64,000 nucleotides of DNA from Phototrophicus methaneseepsis (GTDB lineage Bacteria; Chloroflexota; Anaerolineae; Aggregatilineales; Phototrophicaceae). The DNA lies in the NCBI RefSeq assembly GCF_015500095.1, contig NZ_CP062983.1, positions 4,588,001 through 4,652,000 on the forward strand, read 5' to 3'. This document shows positions 25,156-33,460 of this stretch, in pieces. Position 1 is the stretch's first letter. Each line of letters opens with the position of its first letter. The translations under genes and the position numbers were made by a program. The notes under the pieces were generated by a model. That model worked only from the letters and a program-made list of their open reading frames with translations. It was not told where the DNA came from and made no database searches.

Positions 25156-25813
25156 CCACCCGCATAGCGGGTGGCTTGATCCAGCCCTATAAGGGCTTGG
25201 CACTTGCTGCACCTCAAGGTGCTCTTTCACTGCGTTCAAGCCGATGCATCGATTACCTGGCTAACCCCTAAAGGGGTCGTCATGCTCTTTTGTGCTGATC
25301 CGATCCATCATTTGATCGTGTTTCTCTTGCTCACGCACGTACTTTGCGATCGTCGCTTCATTCAGTCCTACTGTGCTTACGTAGTAGCCTCGCGCCCAGA
25401 AATGCCGATTCCCGAACTTGTATTTTAGATTCGCATGGCGGTCAAAGATCATCGTGGCACTCTTGCCTTTCAGATAGCCCATGATAACCGACACGCTATA
25501 TTTGGGTGGGATCGATACTAACAGATGGATGTGATCGATTCGGGCGTTTCCCTCTATGATCTCCACGCCTTTCCACTTGCACAAATCCTTCAATATCTCC
25601 ACAATACTGGCTTTGTACTGGTTGTAGATTACTTTCCGTCGGTACTTGGGCGTGAACACGATGTGATACTTACACATCCATTTCGTGTGTGCTAGACTTT
25701 TGCTCATGGATTTCACTCCTCGTTATAGAGTTGGCGGCTTGAACACTGCCATCCTAACGGGAGTGATTTTCTTTTCCTATAAGGCTTTTCTTCTCCACCC
25801 GCATAGCGGGTGG
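25156..25813 (-). mobile_element. IS200-type insertion sequence (IS200/IS605 family)
   Basis: The element is about 660-700 bp with a single tnpA. The same 19-nt hairpin, CCACCCGCATAGCGGGTGG, stands at both ends (25156-25174 and 25795-25813) in the same orientation. Both sides also carry a CCTATAAGG block next to the hairpin. Subterminal hairpins rather than inverted terminal repeats fit single-strand transposition by Y1 enzymes. Further small hairpins (25184-25196, 25209-25222, 25826-25838) lie in or beside the ends. It sits in the neutral gap between the ftsZ terminator and the nrdJ upstream region. Exact outer limits cannot be fixed without an empty-site comparison. Confidence 0.8.
25261..25707 (-). 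CDS. tnpA: IS200-type Y1 transposase TnpA
   Basis: Encodes 148 residues from the ATG at 25707, with GAGG about 10 nt upstream; a GTG at 25716 is possible. The HUH metal motif is DHIHLLVS (His62 and His64 counted from the GTG). The catalytic tyrosine is Tyr126 in NEATIAKYVREQEKHD, with the helper Gln130, matching the IS608 and IS200 layout. KYHIVFTPKYRRKV and FWARGYYVSTVG are family blocks. Full length and apparently intact. A hairpin, ACCCCTAAAGGGGT, covers the stop codon and may end transcription. No tnpB lies nearby. Confidence 0.93.
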   Translation of the reverse strand: MSKSLAHTKWMCKYHIVFTPKYRRKVIYNQYKASIVEILKDLCKWKGVEIIEGNARIDHIHLLVSIPPKYSVSVIMGYLKGKSATMIFDRHANLKYKFGNRHFWARGYYVSTVGLNEATIAKYVREQEKHDQMMDRISTKEHDDPFRG

Positions 25814-25859
25814 TTTTCTGTTTCGTGCCTTCGGCACTCAACTCACTGAAGTGCCTAAT

Positions 25860-25885
25860 AAAAAAGGGAAGGACGAAGCCTTCCC
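25860..25885 (-). terminator. Intrinsic terminator of the division cluster (after ftsZ)
   Basis: On the minus strand GGGAAGG and CCTTCCC close a 6-nt loop followed by six T residues, about 25 nt past the ftsZ stop. Transcription of the cluster should end here. Confidence 0.85.
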
Positions 25886-25908
25886 CTGGTTTGTTGCCTA
25901 TCAGCGTG

Positions 25909-27117
25909 TTAGTTGTTCTTACGACGCCGCAGGAAGGCCGGGATATCCTGGTCGCTATCATCCCAGACGCGTGGTTCTGGCGGTGCCGCCGGGCGCGGCT
26001 GAGACGGTGGAGGCGTCTGCGGCTGTGATGGGGCCTGAGCCTGAGGACGTTCCACAGGGACCTGTGGGCGCTGTTCCGGTGGCTGCTGTGCCGGCATCTG
26101 GGTACGTGGGCGCTGCTGTTGAACGGGCTGCTCCGTGCGGATGCGGCGCTCGGCACGGCTTTGCTCAAAACCCGTCGCGACAACCGTGATACGGACCTCG
26201 TCACCCAGGTTCTCATCAATCTGGGCACCAAAGATCAGGTTCACTTCAGGATGTGCGCTCTCACGGATGATCGCAGCAGCTTCGTTGACCTCGAACAGGG
26301 TCAGGTCGCTGCCACCGGTAATGTTGAACAGAATGCCACGAGCACCATCTATCGTCACATCGAGCAAGCCACTGGTGATGGCCTTCTCAGCGGCCTTACG
26401 AGCACGATCATCGCCCTCACCATGACCAACAGCCATAAGCGCTGCGCCACCTTCGGACATAATCGTGCGGACGTCTGCGAAGTCCAGGTTGATAAGCGCA
26501 GGTACCGTAATCAGTTCGGAAATACCCTGAATACCCTGGCGCAAGACATCATCCGCTAATGAAAATGCTTGTTGCAGGGTCGCGCGCTTATCTGCCATCT
26601 GCAACAGGCGATCATTTGGAATCACAATGAGGGTATCGACCTGGCTCTTCAGCGTCTCAATACCATTGTTGGCGAATTGGCCGCGGCGTGCACCCTCAAA
26701 GGTGAAAGGCCGCGTCACCACGCCAATCGTCAATGCGCCCAGTTCTTTTGCAATCTGTGCAATCACTGGCGAAGCACCCGTCCCGGTACCACCACCCATA
26801 CCACAGGCGATGAAGACCATGTCGGCACCCCGCAGGACCTCGTACAGATCATCAGCGCTCTCCTCAGCGGCTTTCTTGCCGATCTCAGGATTACCGCCTG
26901 CACCAAGGCCACGAGTCAGCTTTTCGCCAATGCGGACGCGTGTCTTGGCCTTAGACAGCATCAGTGCTTGACTGTCAGTGTTAACCGCAATGAACTCAAC
27001 ACCGCCAAGGCCCTCTGTAATCATGCGGTTCACAGCGTTGTTACCACCGCCACCGACACCAATCACTTTAATTTGTGCAAAGTTCTCGCTGCCTAATACT
27101 TCAAGTTCGTCCATCAT
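25909..27117 (-). CDS. ftsZ: Cell division GTPase FtsZ
   Basis: Encodes 402 residues from the ATG at 27117, chosen because the family begins near [20 protein letters not shown] and AGGGA lies about 10 nt upstream. The frame is open to 27204. The tubulin-like GTPase signatures are [34 protein letters not shown] (the G-box loop) and [21 protein letters not shown] Pro/Gln-rich linker of about 60 residues ([18 protein letters not shown]) leads to the conserved tail [12 protein letters not shown], which binds FtsA and other partners. The product polymerises at midcell to form the division ring. It is the last gene of the cluster, 118 nt after ftsA. Confidence 0.98.
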   Translation of the reverse strand: MMDELEVLGSENFAQIKVIGVGGGGNNAVNRMITEGLGGVEFIAVNTDSQALMLSKAKTRVRIGEKLTRGLGAGGNPEIGKKAAEESADDLYEVLRGADMVFIACGMGGGTGTGASPVIAQIAKELGALTIGVVTRPFTFEGARRGQFANNGIETLKSQVDTLIVIPNDRLLQMADKRATLQQAFSLADDVLRQGIQGISELITVPALINLDFADVRTIMSEGGAALMAVGHGEGDDRARKAAEKAITSGLLDVTIDGARGILFNITGGSDLTLFEVNEAAAIIRESAHPEVNLIFGAQIDENLGDEVRITVVATGFEQSRAERRIRTEQPVQQQRPRTQMPAQQPPEQRPQVPVERPQAQAPSQPQTPPPSQPRPAAPPEPRVWDDSDQDIPAFLRRRKNN

Positions 27118-27235
27118 AAGCGCATTGTCCCTATCAATTTTCGCAAACCTTACGATTTTCTTATCTAACCCTATGGTCTTATTGTACGCATAACCACCCT
27201 GCATGCAAGCAAGACCATTGCCCTATAGGCATGTT

Positions 27236-28480
27236 TTACTCGTCCCGGTCATCGGGCAGCAAGCGGCGCAAAAAGCCACCGAGCATCGAACCAATGTCCA
27301 GGCCAGGGGCCGGACTGCTGCCATTGCTGCGCGGTTCCGCGACTGTATCCAGATTCAGGCCCATTCGCAGCAACCCGATGCTCGTGCTATAAGATGGATT
27401 CTTGAGGGTATCCGCCATGCCTGTTAGCTTTTCCGGCTTGGCAATCCGCACAGGGCAATCGAGTATCTCCTGCGCCACATCCTGAATCCCCGGCAATTGC
27501 ACCGAGCCACCCGTAATCACCGCGCCAGCGCGCAGCAACCCAGAGTAACCAGAACGTTTAATCTCTTTTTGCACCAATTCAAAGATTTCTTCCACGCGAT
27601 ATTCAATCGCCATGGCAAGGTCTTTACGCGTGAATTCCTGGGGAACGCCTTCGCCAAAAGGCTCGACAAGGAAGGTCTCTAACGAGCTAACCGCACGCCG
27701 CTGCGCATGCCCATGCTGAATTTTCACGACTTCAGCCAATTCAAAGGGCGCATGCAGCAAATAAGTGATGTCATGCGTGATGAGATTGCCTGCAACCGGG
27801 ATCACTGCTGTATGCCAGACGGTGCCTTCTACGAAAATGGCAATGTCTGTGGTGCCGCCACCAATATCAATGATGACGACGCCCGCTTCGCGCTCTTCCG
27901 GGTTGAGCACAGCTTCGCCCGCCGCTAATGGGTTCAGGATGAAGCGATCAACCAGAATGCCCGCACCTTCTGCGGCTTGCTCAAGATTAGCAAGGCTGGT
28001 TGAGGATGCCGTGATAATATGCGCGTCAACCTCCAGCCGGAAAGCATGCATCCCTATGGGGTGGCGCACCCCCTCCTGCCCATCGAGCGTGTAACTGCGC
28101 GGCACGATATGCAGCACTTCGCGGTTATGCGGGATAGCAATCGCACGAGCCGCGTCCATCGCTTTTTCCAGGTCTTCTTCATTGACGCTGCGCGAGCCTG
28201 CAATACCCGTCATGCCACGGCTGGTCAACGAGGCGATATGCCCACCAGCGACGCTCACAAACGCACGACGAATCTGGTATCCGCTTGTTTTTTCTGCTTT
28301 GTGGACACTTGCGGAAATAGCAGCAACCAGAGCCTGCACATCATTGACAACCCCCTTCTTCATACCCTGCGACGGCTCAATACCAACGCCGAGAATCTGA
28401 ATATCGTCCGGGCGTACTTCGCCAACAACGGTGCAAATCTTATGGGTGCCTATATCCAGGCCTACGACAATATCGCTCAT
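27236..28480 (-). CDS. ftsA: Cell division protein FtsA
   Basis: Encodes 414 residues with an actin-like ATPase fold: VGLDIGTHKICTVVGEV (phosphate 1), VVIIDIGGGTTDIAIFVEGT (phosphate 2) and LRAGAVITGGSVQLPGI (adenosine loop). The inserted 1C domain spans about residues 85-160 and reads VPRSYTLDGQEGVRHPIGMH. The C-terminus after a Gly/Ser/Pro linker is an amphipathic helix (SMLGGFLRRLLPDDRDE) that ties FtsZ filaments to the membrane. A 268-bp gap separates it from ftsQ, leaving room for a separate ftsAZ promoter. Confidence 0.98.
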   Translation of the reverse strand: MSDIVVGLDIGTHKICTVVGEVRPDDIQILGVGIEPSQGMKKGVVNDVQALVAAISASVHKAEKTSGYQIRRAFVSVAGGHIASLTSRGMTGIAGSRSVNEEDLEKAMDAARAIAIPHNREVLHIVPRSYTLDGQEGVRHPIGMHAFRLEVDAHIITASSTSLANLEQAAEGAGILVDRFILNPLAAGEAVLNPEEREAGVVIIDIGGGTTDIAIFVEGTVWHTAVIPVAGNLITHDITYLLHAPFELAEVVKIQHGHAQRRAVSSLETFLVEPFGEGVPQEFTRKDLAMAIEYRVEEIFELVQKEIKRSGYSGLLRAGAVITGGSVQLPGIQDVAQEILDCPVRIAKPEKLTGMADTLKNPSYSTSIGLLRMGLNLDTVAEPRSNGSSPAPGLDIGSMLGGFLRRLLPDDRDE

Positions 28481-28749
28481 GTACTTCGTCCAGCATACCT
28501 ACGCTACGTGCGTCATACTTGATCAGTTACATATGATTCGTTACATGATCTGTTATACAAGTCAATGGGTATCTCGGATAGTCAGCAGCATTACGACTCA
28601 TCCGTTAGATTCTGAAAATGATATGCCCCACCCACAGTATAAAACGGTTCATCGTCGTCAACCACAGGCATTTTATCCAACCTTTGCGCTATAGACATGG
28701 CCCCTGAAGGCGGCAGCCAATCCTGTAATCACAAAAGCAGGGCAGTGAT
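28481..28749 (-). promoter_or_regulatory. Gap between ftsQ and ftsA with possible ftsAZ promoter
   Basis: 268 bp without a gene inside an otherwise tight cluster. Around 28525-28560 the element GTTAC/TAT recurs three times (GTTACAT, GTTACAT, GTTATAC) at 12-14 nt spacing. On the minus strand TTGACT near 28566 could be a -35 box, but no clear -10 is seen. A secondary promoter for ftsAZ here is plausible but unproven. Confidence 0.3.
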
Positions 28750-29568
28750 CTAGCGTGCTATGGTATCCACGTAAGGATAATCCGGTATCGCGACGTTAAT
28801 TTCCGTCGGTTGGACCCCCTGACTGACCATCCGCTGTACCAGGGTTTGATAAATCGAGAACTTCTCATCCATGCCGGTGCCAGTGCCGAACCACGCATCC
28901 CAGCCGCCGCCATCGGTATAACCAAGCCCCTTAACGGGATCGTATCGCAGTTCCGTTAAGCCATCTGGCAGTAGTTCTCTCAGTTGTAGCGCCCCAAACA
29001 CGACATCATCATCAATCTCACCATCTAATGCCAGCCCTTCTTCACTGGCATTCGGCACGACGACCACCTGGACGAGATCATCACGTTGTTCACGCTGCGC
29101 CATTACCCGGCCATTGTTATCCAACCAGATAGGCGCGCCATCCTCGACCCACGTCAGCACAGGCTCACGCTCTTCAACAGTGATGGTCACCATTTGCGGC
29201 GGCCAGCTCAGGCGCACATCCACATCAGCCACAGAAGACGACCGCATGACATTCTCACGGACTTGATCCGGGTTGACCCAGAAGATATGCATATTCGCAA
29301 TATCCGCAAAGGCGAAGACTTCTTCCTTCGTTAGGTAGCGCGTACCACCCACGCCAATGCTGTGAATGTAAAATGCATCTGATGAGAAGAACAAACCCAG
29401 CAAACCGGAGAGGCTCACCACAATCGCGAGGCTCACAAGCCGCCAGCTAAAGCCCTGGCTTCGTGGGCTGATCTGCTCACCGGGGCCACGCGCCACACGG
29501 TTTCTATCCGTGCGAACAACAGCGGCCTGACGTGTGCGGCGGCGACGATCGCGGCTGTTACTGGACAT
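28750..29568 (-). CDS. ftsQ: Cell division protein FtsQ (POTRA domain)
   Basis: Encodes 272 residues. A basic cytosolic N-terminus rich in Arg (SRDRRRRTRQAAVVRTDRNR) precedes one membrane helix (LVSLAIVVSLSGLLGLFFSS, ~45-65). A POTRA domain follows (IHSIGVGGTRYLTKEEVFAF, then VRENVMRSSSVADVDVRLSW with PPQMVTITVEEREPV), and then the FtsQ/DivIB beta domain (DGAPIWLDNNGRVMAQRE). The product bridges early and late divisome proteins and binds FtsB/FtsL. A 127-bp gap separates it from the preceding small membrane gene. Confidence 0.93.
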   Translation of the reverse strand: MSSNSRDRRRRTRQAAVVRTDRNRVARGPGEQISPRSQGFSWRLVSLAIVVSLSGLLGLFFSSDAFYIHSIGVGGTRYLTKEEVFAFADIANMHIFWVNPDQVRENVMRSSSVADVDVRLSWPPQMVTITVEEREPVLTWVEDGAPIWLDNNGRVMAQREQRDDLVQVVVVPNASEEGLALDGEIDDDVVFGALQLRELLPDGLTELRYDPVKGLGYTDGGGWDAWFGTGTGMDEKFSIYQTLVQRMVSQGVQPTEINVAIPDYPYVDTIAR

Positions 29569-29695
29569 GCCTTACTCGATTGCTTTCAGGACAATACACA
29601 TAATGGCTCGGAATATAACAAGATTATAACGACAGTGTACAGGATGGATACCACCGACGCAACGACACGCAGGCGATTTTAGACGGTCACTTCGT

Positions 29696-29959
29696 CTAGA
29701 AGTTGACCTTAGGCGGATCATCACAGGGCTTGTCATCGCCCTCATCATCTGGCGATTGCTCGTCCTGATTATAGAGCGCGTTGATTTTACGCTTACGCTT
29801 GCTCACACGCCATGCCTGCAAGCCCATATAGGCTAATGCGCCTACGTAAAGTGCAATGCCGACGACGATAAATATCCAGTTACGCCGTGTGCCAGAAAGC
29901 AACAGTACCAGCACACCGCTAATGAGCATCATCAATGTGAGGCTTATTCGCAAGAACAT
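29696..29959 (-). CDS. Small two-helix membrane protein in the division cluster
   Basis: Encodes 87 residues. The ATG overlaps the murB stop (TGATG), strong evidence that it is translated by coupling. Two helices (LRISLTLMMLISGVLVLLLS and WIFIVVGIALYVGALAYMGL) are followed by a basic stretch (RVSKRKRKI) and an acidic tail (DEQSPDDEGDDKPCDD). No family is recognised. Position between murB and ftsQ suggests a role in division or wall synthesis, by context only. Confidence 0.7.
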   Translation of the reverse strand: MFLRISLTLMMLISGVLVLLLSGTRRNWIFIVVGIALYVGALAYMGLQAWRVSKRKRKINALYNQDEQSPDDEGDDKPCDDPPKVNF

Positions 29960-30870
29960 CACCACTCACCCAACAATTCAATTTCCAACTCTAATTGTAC
30001 ACCCTGTTGAGACAACACTGTGTTCTGGACGTGCTGTATCAGGGCGTAATAGTCGCTGGCGGTACCAATGGCGCTGTTCACCATGAAGTTAGCATGTACA
30101 GGCGATACCTGCACCCCACCGATCCCGGCACCTTTCAGGCCGCAGGCTTCAATCAAACGACCTGCATAGTCGCCGGGTGGATTCTTAAAAATGCTGCCCA
30201 GGCTGGCCCCAGGCGGTTGGGTCCGTGTGCGATAGGCATTGAAGTGCGTCATTTTCTCTCTGATGGCGGCCTGTTCCCCGGCTGGCAATGTGAGTGCAGC
30301 GTCCAGCACCAAAAAACGCCGATCCTGGCAGTGCTTGAGCACAGTCGAGCGATAGGCGAACTGCATCTGCTCCGGCGTATAGATCACCCGCCCACGTCCA
30401 TATTCCAGGACGGTCACGACAGGCCGACTAGCGGCCATATCGCTGCCATGCGCACCCGCATTATTAACAATCGCTCCGCCAACAGTCCCCGGCACGCCAA
30501 CGGCCCATTCTATGCCCGCGATGCCATGCTGCTGGCAGTAGCGCGTCAACTTCACCAACCCCATCCCGGCACTGGCGACCACTTTATAAGTATCACCCTG
30601 GCGCTCCTGCTGAACAGAAGCCAGTTGATTGACAATGACCAGGCCTTGGACGCCCTGATCGCTGATGAGCACATTAGAGCCTTTGCCCAACACCCGCACC
30701 GGGATGTCATCATCCCATGCAGCCTGGATCACCTGCTCAAGAAACGGCGCATGGTCTGGTTCGCGAACCAATAAGAACAACTCCGCAGGCCCACCCAGGC
30801 GCGCCGCTGTATACTTCGCCAGGGGCACATTGCGCTCCAACCTCGGCGTTAAGGCATCAAAAGCACCCAT
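29959..30870 (-). CDS. murB: UDP-N-acetylenolpyruvoylglucosamine reductase
   Basis: Encodes 303 residues. NADPH- and FAD-dependent reduction of the enolpyruvyl ether to UDP-MurNAc, in the cytosol. FAD-binding blocks are [20 protein letters not shown] and [29 protein letters not shown] and [20 protein letters not shown] contain the proton-donor serine region, and [23 protein letters not shown] closes the site. The length and YRxS block fit the type II form found in many Gram-positives. The start overlaps the murC stop by one base (TAATG). Confidence 0.97.
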   Translation of the reverse strand: MGAFDALTPRLERNVPLAKYTAARLGGPAELFLLVREPDHAPFLEQVIQAAWDDDIPVRVLGKGSNVLISDQGVQGLVIVNQLASVQQERQGDTYKVVASAGMGLVKLTRYCQQHGIAGIEWAVGVPGTVGGAIVNNAGAHGSDMAASRPVVTVLEYGRGRVIYTPEQMQFAYRSTVLKHCQDRRFLVLDAALTLPAGEQAAIREKMTHFNAYRTRTQPPGASLGSIFKNPPGDYAGRLIEACGLKGAGIGGVQVSPVHANFMVNSAIGTASDYYALIQHVQNTVLSQQGVQLELEIELLGEW

Positions 30871-32258
30871 TAGCGTTGGCTTTCTAAATAGGCCAGGTAC
30901 TCCACGCCGATTTGGGGAGCATCGCCTGCACTCATGATGAGCACGACAGCGGGAGCCTGTACGCCATCTATGAGCCGCTGAGCCGCATCGTGAAATGTTG
31001 CAGCATAGTAAGCATCATCATGATGCATAGCCTGGACGAGTTTCTCGCCAGTAATGCCAGGGACAGGCGCTTCTCGTGCGGCGTAAATACTCGTCACAAT
31101 TACATGGTCCGCAGCCACAAATGCTTTCGCAAAATCATCGAACAATTCCTGGGTGCGGCTGTATGTGTGCGGCTGCCAGATCGCCCAGACATCGCGATCC
31201 GGGTAGCGTGCATGGGCGACATCAATCATCTTACGGATAGCCGTAGGATGATGCGCATAATCATCCACAATCGCGATGCCATCGACCTCAGCGCGCAGGT
31301 CAAAACGCCGCCCCGCGCCTTTAAAGGTCGCCAGGGCCGCAGCAGCCGTATCGAAAGGAACGCCCTGTAGATCCGCCACGATGAGCGCAGCCAGAGCGTT
31401 GAACACATTATGCTCACCGGGAATACTCAATGCGAGAGAACCCAGCAACTCGTTGCCACGCCAGACCGTAAAATGCAGCTTCCCGCCCTCATAAGCTAAT
31501 TCACGAGCGGACCAATCTGCATCGGCAGATTGAATACCAAAAGTGATCGTTGGCAGCCCGTCGTGCTGGCGAGCGCGTGCCAGTGCAGCCGAGCCTGCAT
31601 CATCGGCACAAGCGACAAGCACACCCTCATCACTCAACAGCGAAACAAAACGCTCAAAAGCCGCTGTAAATTGCTGTGGTGATTTGAAAAAATCAGGATG
31701 ATCCCATTCCACATTGTTGACAACGGCAATATCCGGTTTCAGCCCCAGGAACATATAGTCGTATTCGTCCGCTTCGATGACGAAAGCAGGACCCTGGCCT
31801 GCTGCCGCATTCTGGCCTGTATTCATCAGCACGCCGCCAACGATATACGAGGGGTCTTGCCCGGCCGTAAGGAGGATATGCGCCGTCATGGAGGTGGTCG
31901 TCGTCTTACCATGTGTGCCCGAGATGCAAATCGCCTGCTGGCCTGCCATCAATTCAGCAATCATATCGGAGCGCTTCACAACCGGGATGCCCTGTGCTAA
32001 GGCTGCTTGCACCTCAACATGATCATCTGGCACAGCCGATGAACGCAGCACCAGGTCCGCCCCATCTACATAAGCTGCATCATGGCCGATGTATACCGTC
32101 ACACCCTCCGCGGCGAGCGACGCCGCTAAAGGCCCCTGATTGCGGTCAGAGCCTGTAACAGTGTAGCCACGTTGCAACAAGACACGCGCAATTGCGGAAA
32201 GGCCCGTACCACCAACGCCAATAAAGTGAATTTGTTGTCCTGGTTTGAGAAGGGTCAT
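30870..32258 (-). CDS. murC: UDP-N-acetylmuramate--L-alanine ligase
   Basis: Encodes 462 residues. ATP-dependent ligation of L-Ala to UDP-MurNAc. The N-terminal Rossmann block IHFIGVGGTGLSAIARVLL, the P-loop ISGTHGKTTTTSMTAHILL, the FVIEADEYDYMFLGLKPDIA metal site, VNNVEWDHPDFFKS, and the C-terminal ligase block IVDDYAHHPTAIRKMIDVA are all present. It is the usual length. It begins 7 nt after the CvpA-like gene upstream and overlaps murB. Confidence 0.98.
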   Translation of the reverse strand: MTLLKPGQQIHFIGVGGTGLSAIARVLLQRGYTVTGSDRNQGPLAASLAAEGVTVYIGHDAAYVDGADLVLRSSAVPDDHVEVQAALAQGIPVVKRSDMIAELMAGQQAICISGTHGKTTTTSMTAHILLTAGQDPSYIVGGVLMNTGQNAAAGQGPAFVIEADEYDYMFLGLKPDIAVVNNVEWDHPDFFKSPQQFTAAFERFVSLLSDEGVLVACADDAGSAALARARQHDGLPTITFGIQSADADWSARELAYEGGKLHFTVWRGNELLGSLALSIPGEHNVFNALAALIVADLQGVPFDTAAAALATFKGAGRRFDLRAEVDGIAIVDDYAHHPTAIRKMIDVAHARYPDRDVWAIWQPHTYSRTQELFDDFAKAFVAADHVIVTSIYAAREAPVPGITGEKLVQAMHHDDAYYAATFHDAAQRLIDGVQAPAVVLIMSAGDAPQIGVEYLAYLESQR

Positions 32259-32265
32259 AAGCGAA

Positions 32266-32790
32266 TTAAGCGACGTAGAGGACGATCATGAGTAAGATGA
32301 TGACCAGGATGGCTAAAGCGTCTCCGCCACCGCTGACGCCGCTCAGCAGGACCATCGGGATCGCATTTAAAGACTGCGCACTGGGTGAATCCAAGGCAGG
32401 CGCGATCACCTGCGGAATGGGATATTCGTTAATATCGAGGAAGTACCACAGCGTGCCACCCACGAGGTAGCCATTCAAAAAGCCTGCAATACTCCCCAAC
32501 AAGCTCTCTTGCAGGTCAAATTCACGCTGGCTATTTTCTTCGCCGAATTCATCGGCGTTATAGACGATGAAGACGAAGACGATAAAAATACCCGCCTGTA
32601 TCCAAAAGCTCTGAGCAGGGTCCATCAGCACAAAAAAGGTACTGCGCAAAAATGGATCAAATTGGAAGAGGGCGAAGATACCCAGCAAGATACCCGCCGA
32701 GCCAACCAATTCGCGCGTCCATCCACGCAAAAAGCCCATGACAGCGAAGAAGATAGCCATAGCCCACATGAATGATGACAATTGAATCAT
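32266..32790 (-). CDS. CvpA-like membrane protein, copy B
   Basis: Encodes 174 residues with four predicted membrane helices: residues ~5-22, ~28-45, ~62-80 and the last 20. The topology, the GFLRGWTRELVGSAGILLGI opening and the central GFLNGYLVGGTLWYFLDINE block resemble the CvpA family of membrane proteins, known in colicin V production and envelope stress. The last block is almost identical in the gene immediately upstream, so the two are tandem paralogues. The central loop differs, being acidic here (DEFGEENSQREFDLQ). Placement between murG and murC suggests work in wall synthesis or division; this is inferred. Confidence 0.72.
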   Translation of the reverse strand: MIQLSSFMWAMAIFFAVMGFLRGWTRELVGSAGILLGIFALFQFDPFLRSTFFVLMDPAQSFWIQAGIFIVFVFIVYNADEFGEENSQREFDLQESLLGSIAGFLNGYLVGGTLWYFLDINEYPIPQVIAPALDSPSAQSLNAIPMVLLSGVSGGGDALAILVIILLMIVLYVA

Positions 32791-32826
32791 GAGTCGTTTC
32801 CGTCGTCCCTGAGTTGTTTGCGCGGT

Positions 32827-33402
32827 CTAAATCAGGATTAGCACCAGGATGAACAAGAATACCACAGCCAGCGCCAACAAGTTCCCATCATTCTGCGTGA
32901 GCAGATAAAGCGGCAGGTTGTTGACGGCCTGGGCATTGGCTGTATTCGCCAGCGGTGCCGTAATATACGGCGACAGAGGATAATCGCCCGTCCCGCCAAT
33001 GCGGTTAATATCTAGGAAGTACCACAACGTCCCGCCGACGAGATAACCATTTAAGAGGCCAATCAAGCCACCTAAAACGCGTGACTGCAACGGATCACGG
33101 CCACGATCCCGCGAACGGCCACCACCAGCCCGCTCGCGCACGGCCTGTATGCCCACAATCGCCCGCTGCTGATAAGCGAAGAAGACAATCACCAGGAAGA
33201 TCACACACTGCACATAAAATAGCTGGTCTGGCGGCAGCGAAGCGAAGAGTTCAAAGCGAATGGTGCTGTCGAACTGGAACATAGCAAACAAGCCCAGCAT
33301 AATCCCCGCGAGCGAGATCACCTCTTTTGTGAAGCCGCGCAGGGTGCCGATGTAGCCAAAATAAGCCATCATCAAATAGACGATAATCGATAGCTCTAAC
33401 AT
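32827..33402 (-). CDS. CvpA-like membrane protein, copy A
   Basis: Encodes 191 residues from the ATG at 33402, preceded by GGAG at 9 nt; the frame is open further upstream into murG. Helices match copy B: YLMMAYFGYIGTLRGFTKEV, SLAGIMLGLFAMFQFDS, FYVQCVIFLVIVFFAYQ, and a hydrophobic end (LLALAVVFLFILVLILI). The shared block GLLNGYLVGGTLWYFLDINR follows a basic loop (ERAGGGRSRDRGRDPLQS), opposite in charge to the acidic loop of copy B, which would suit a heterodimer. It lies 58 nt after murG. Confidence 0.72.
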   Translation of the reverse strand: MLELSIIVYLMMAYFGYIGTLRGFTKEVISLAGIMLGLFAMFQFDSTIRFELFASLPPDQLFYVQCVIFLVIVFFAYQQRAIVGIQAVRERAGGGRSRDRGRDPLQSRVLGGLIGLLNGYLVGGTLWYFLDINRIGGTGDYPLSPYITAPLANTANAQAVNNLPLYLLTQNDGNLLALAVVFLFILVLILI

Positions 33403-33460
33403 GCTCGCCTGCTCCGACCTGCCAAGTGTTCCACTCCAAAAATTATCAAAGGTCGCGCCC

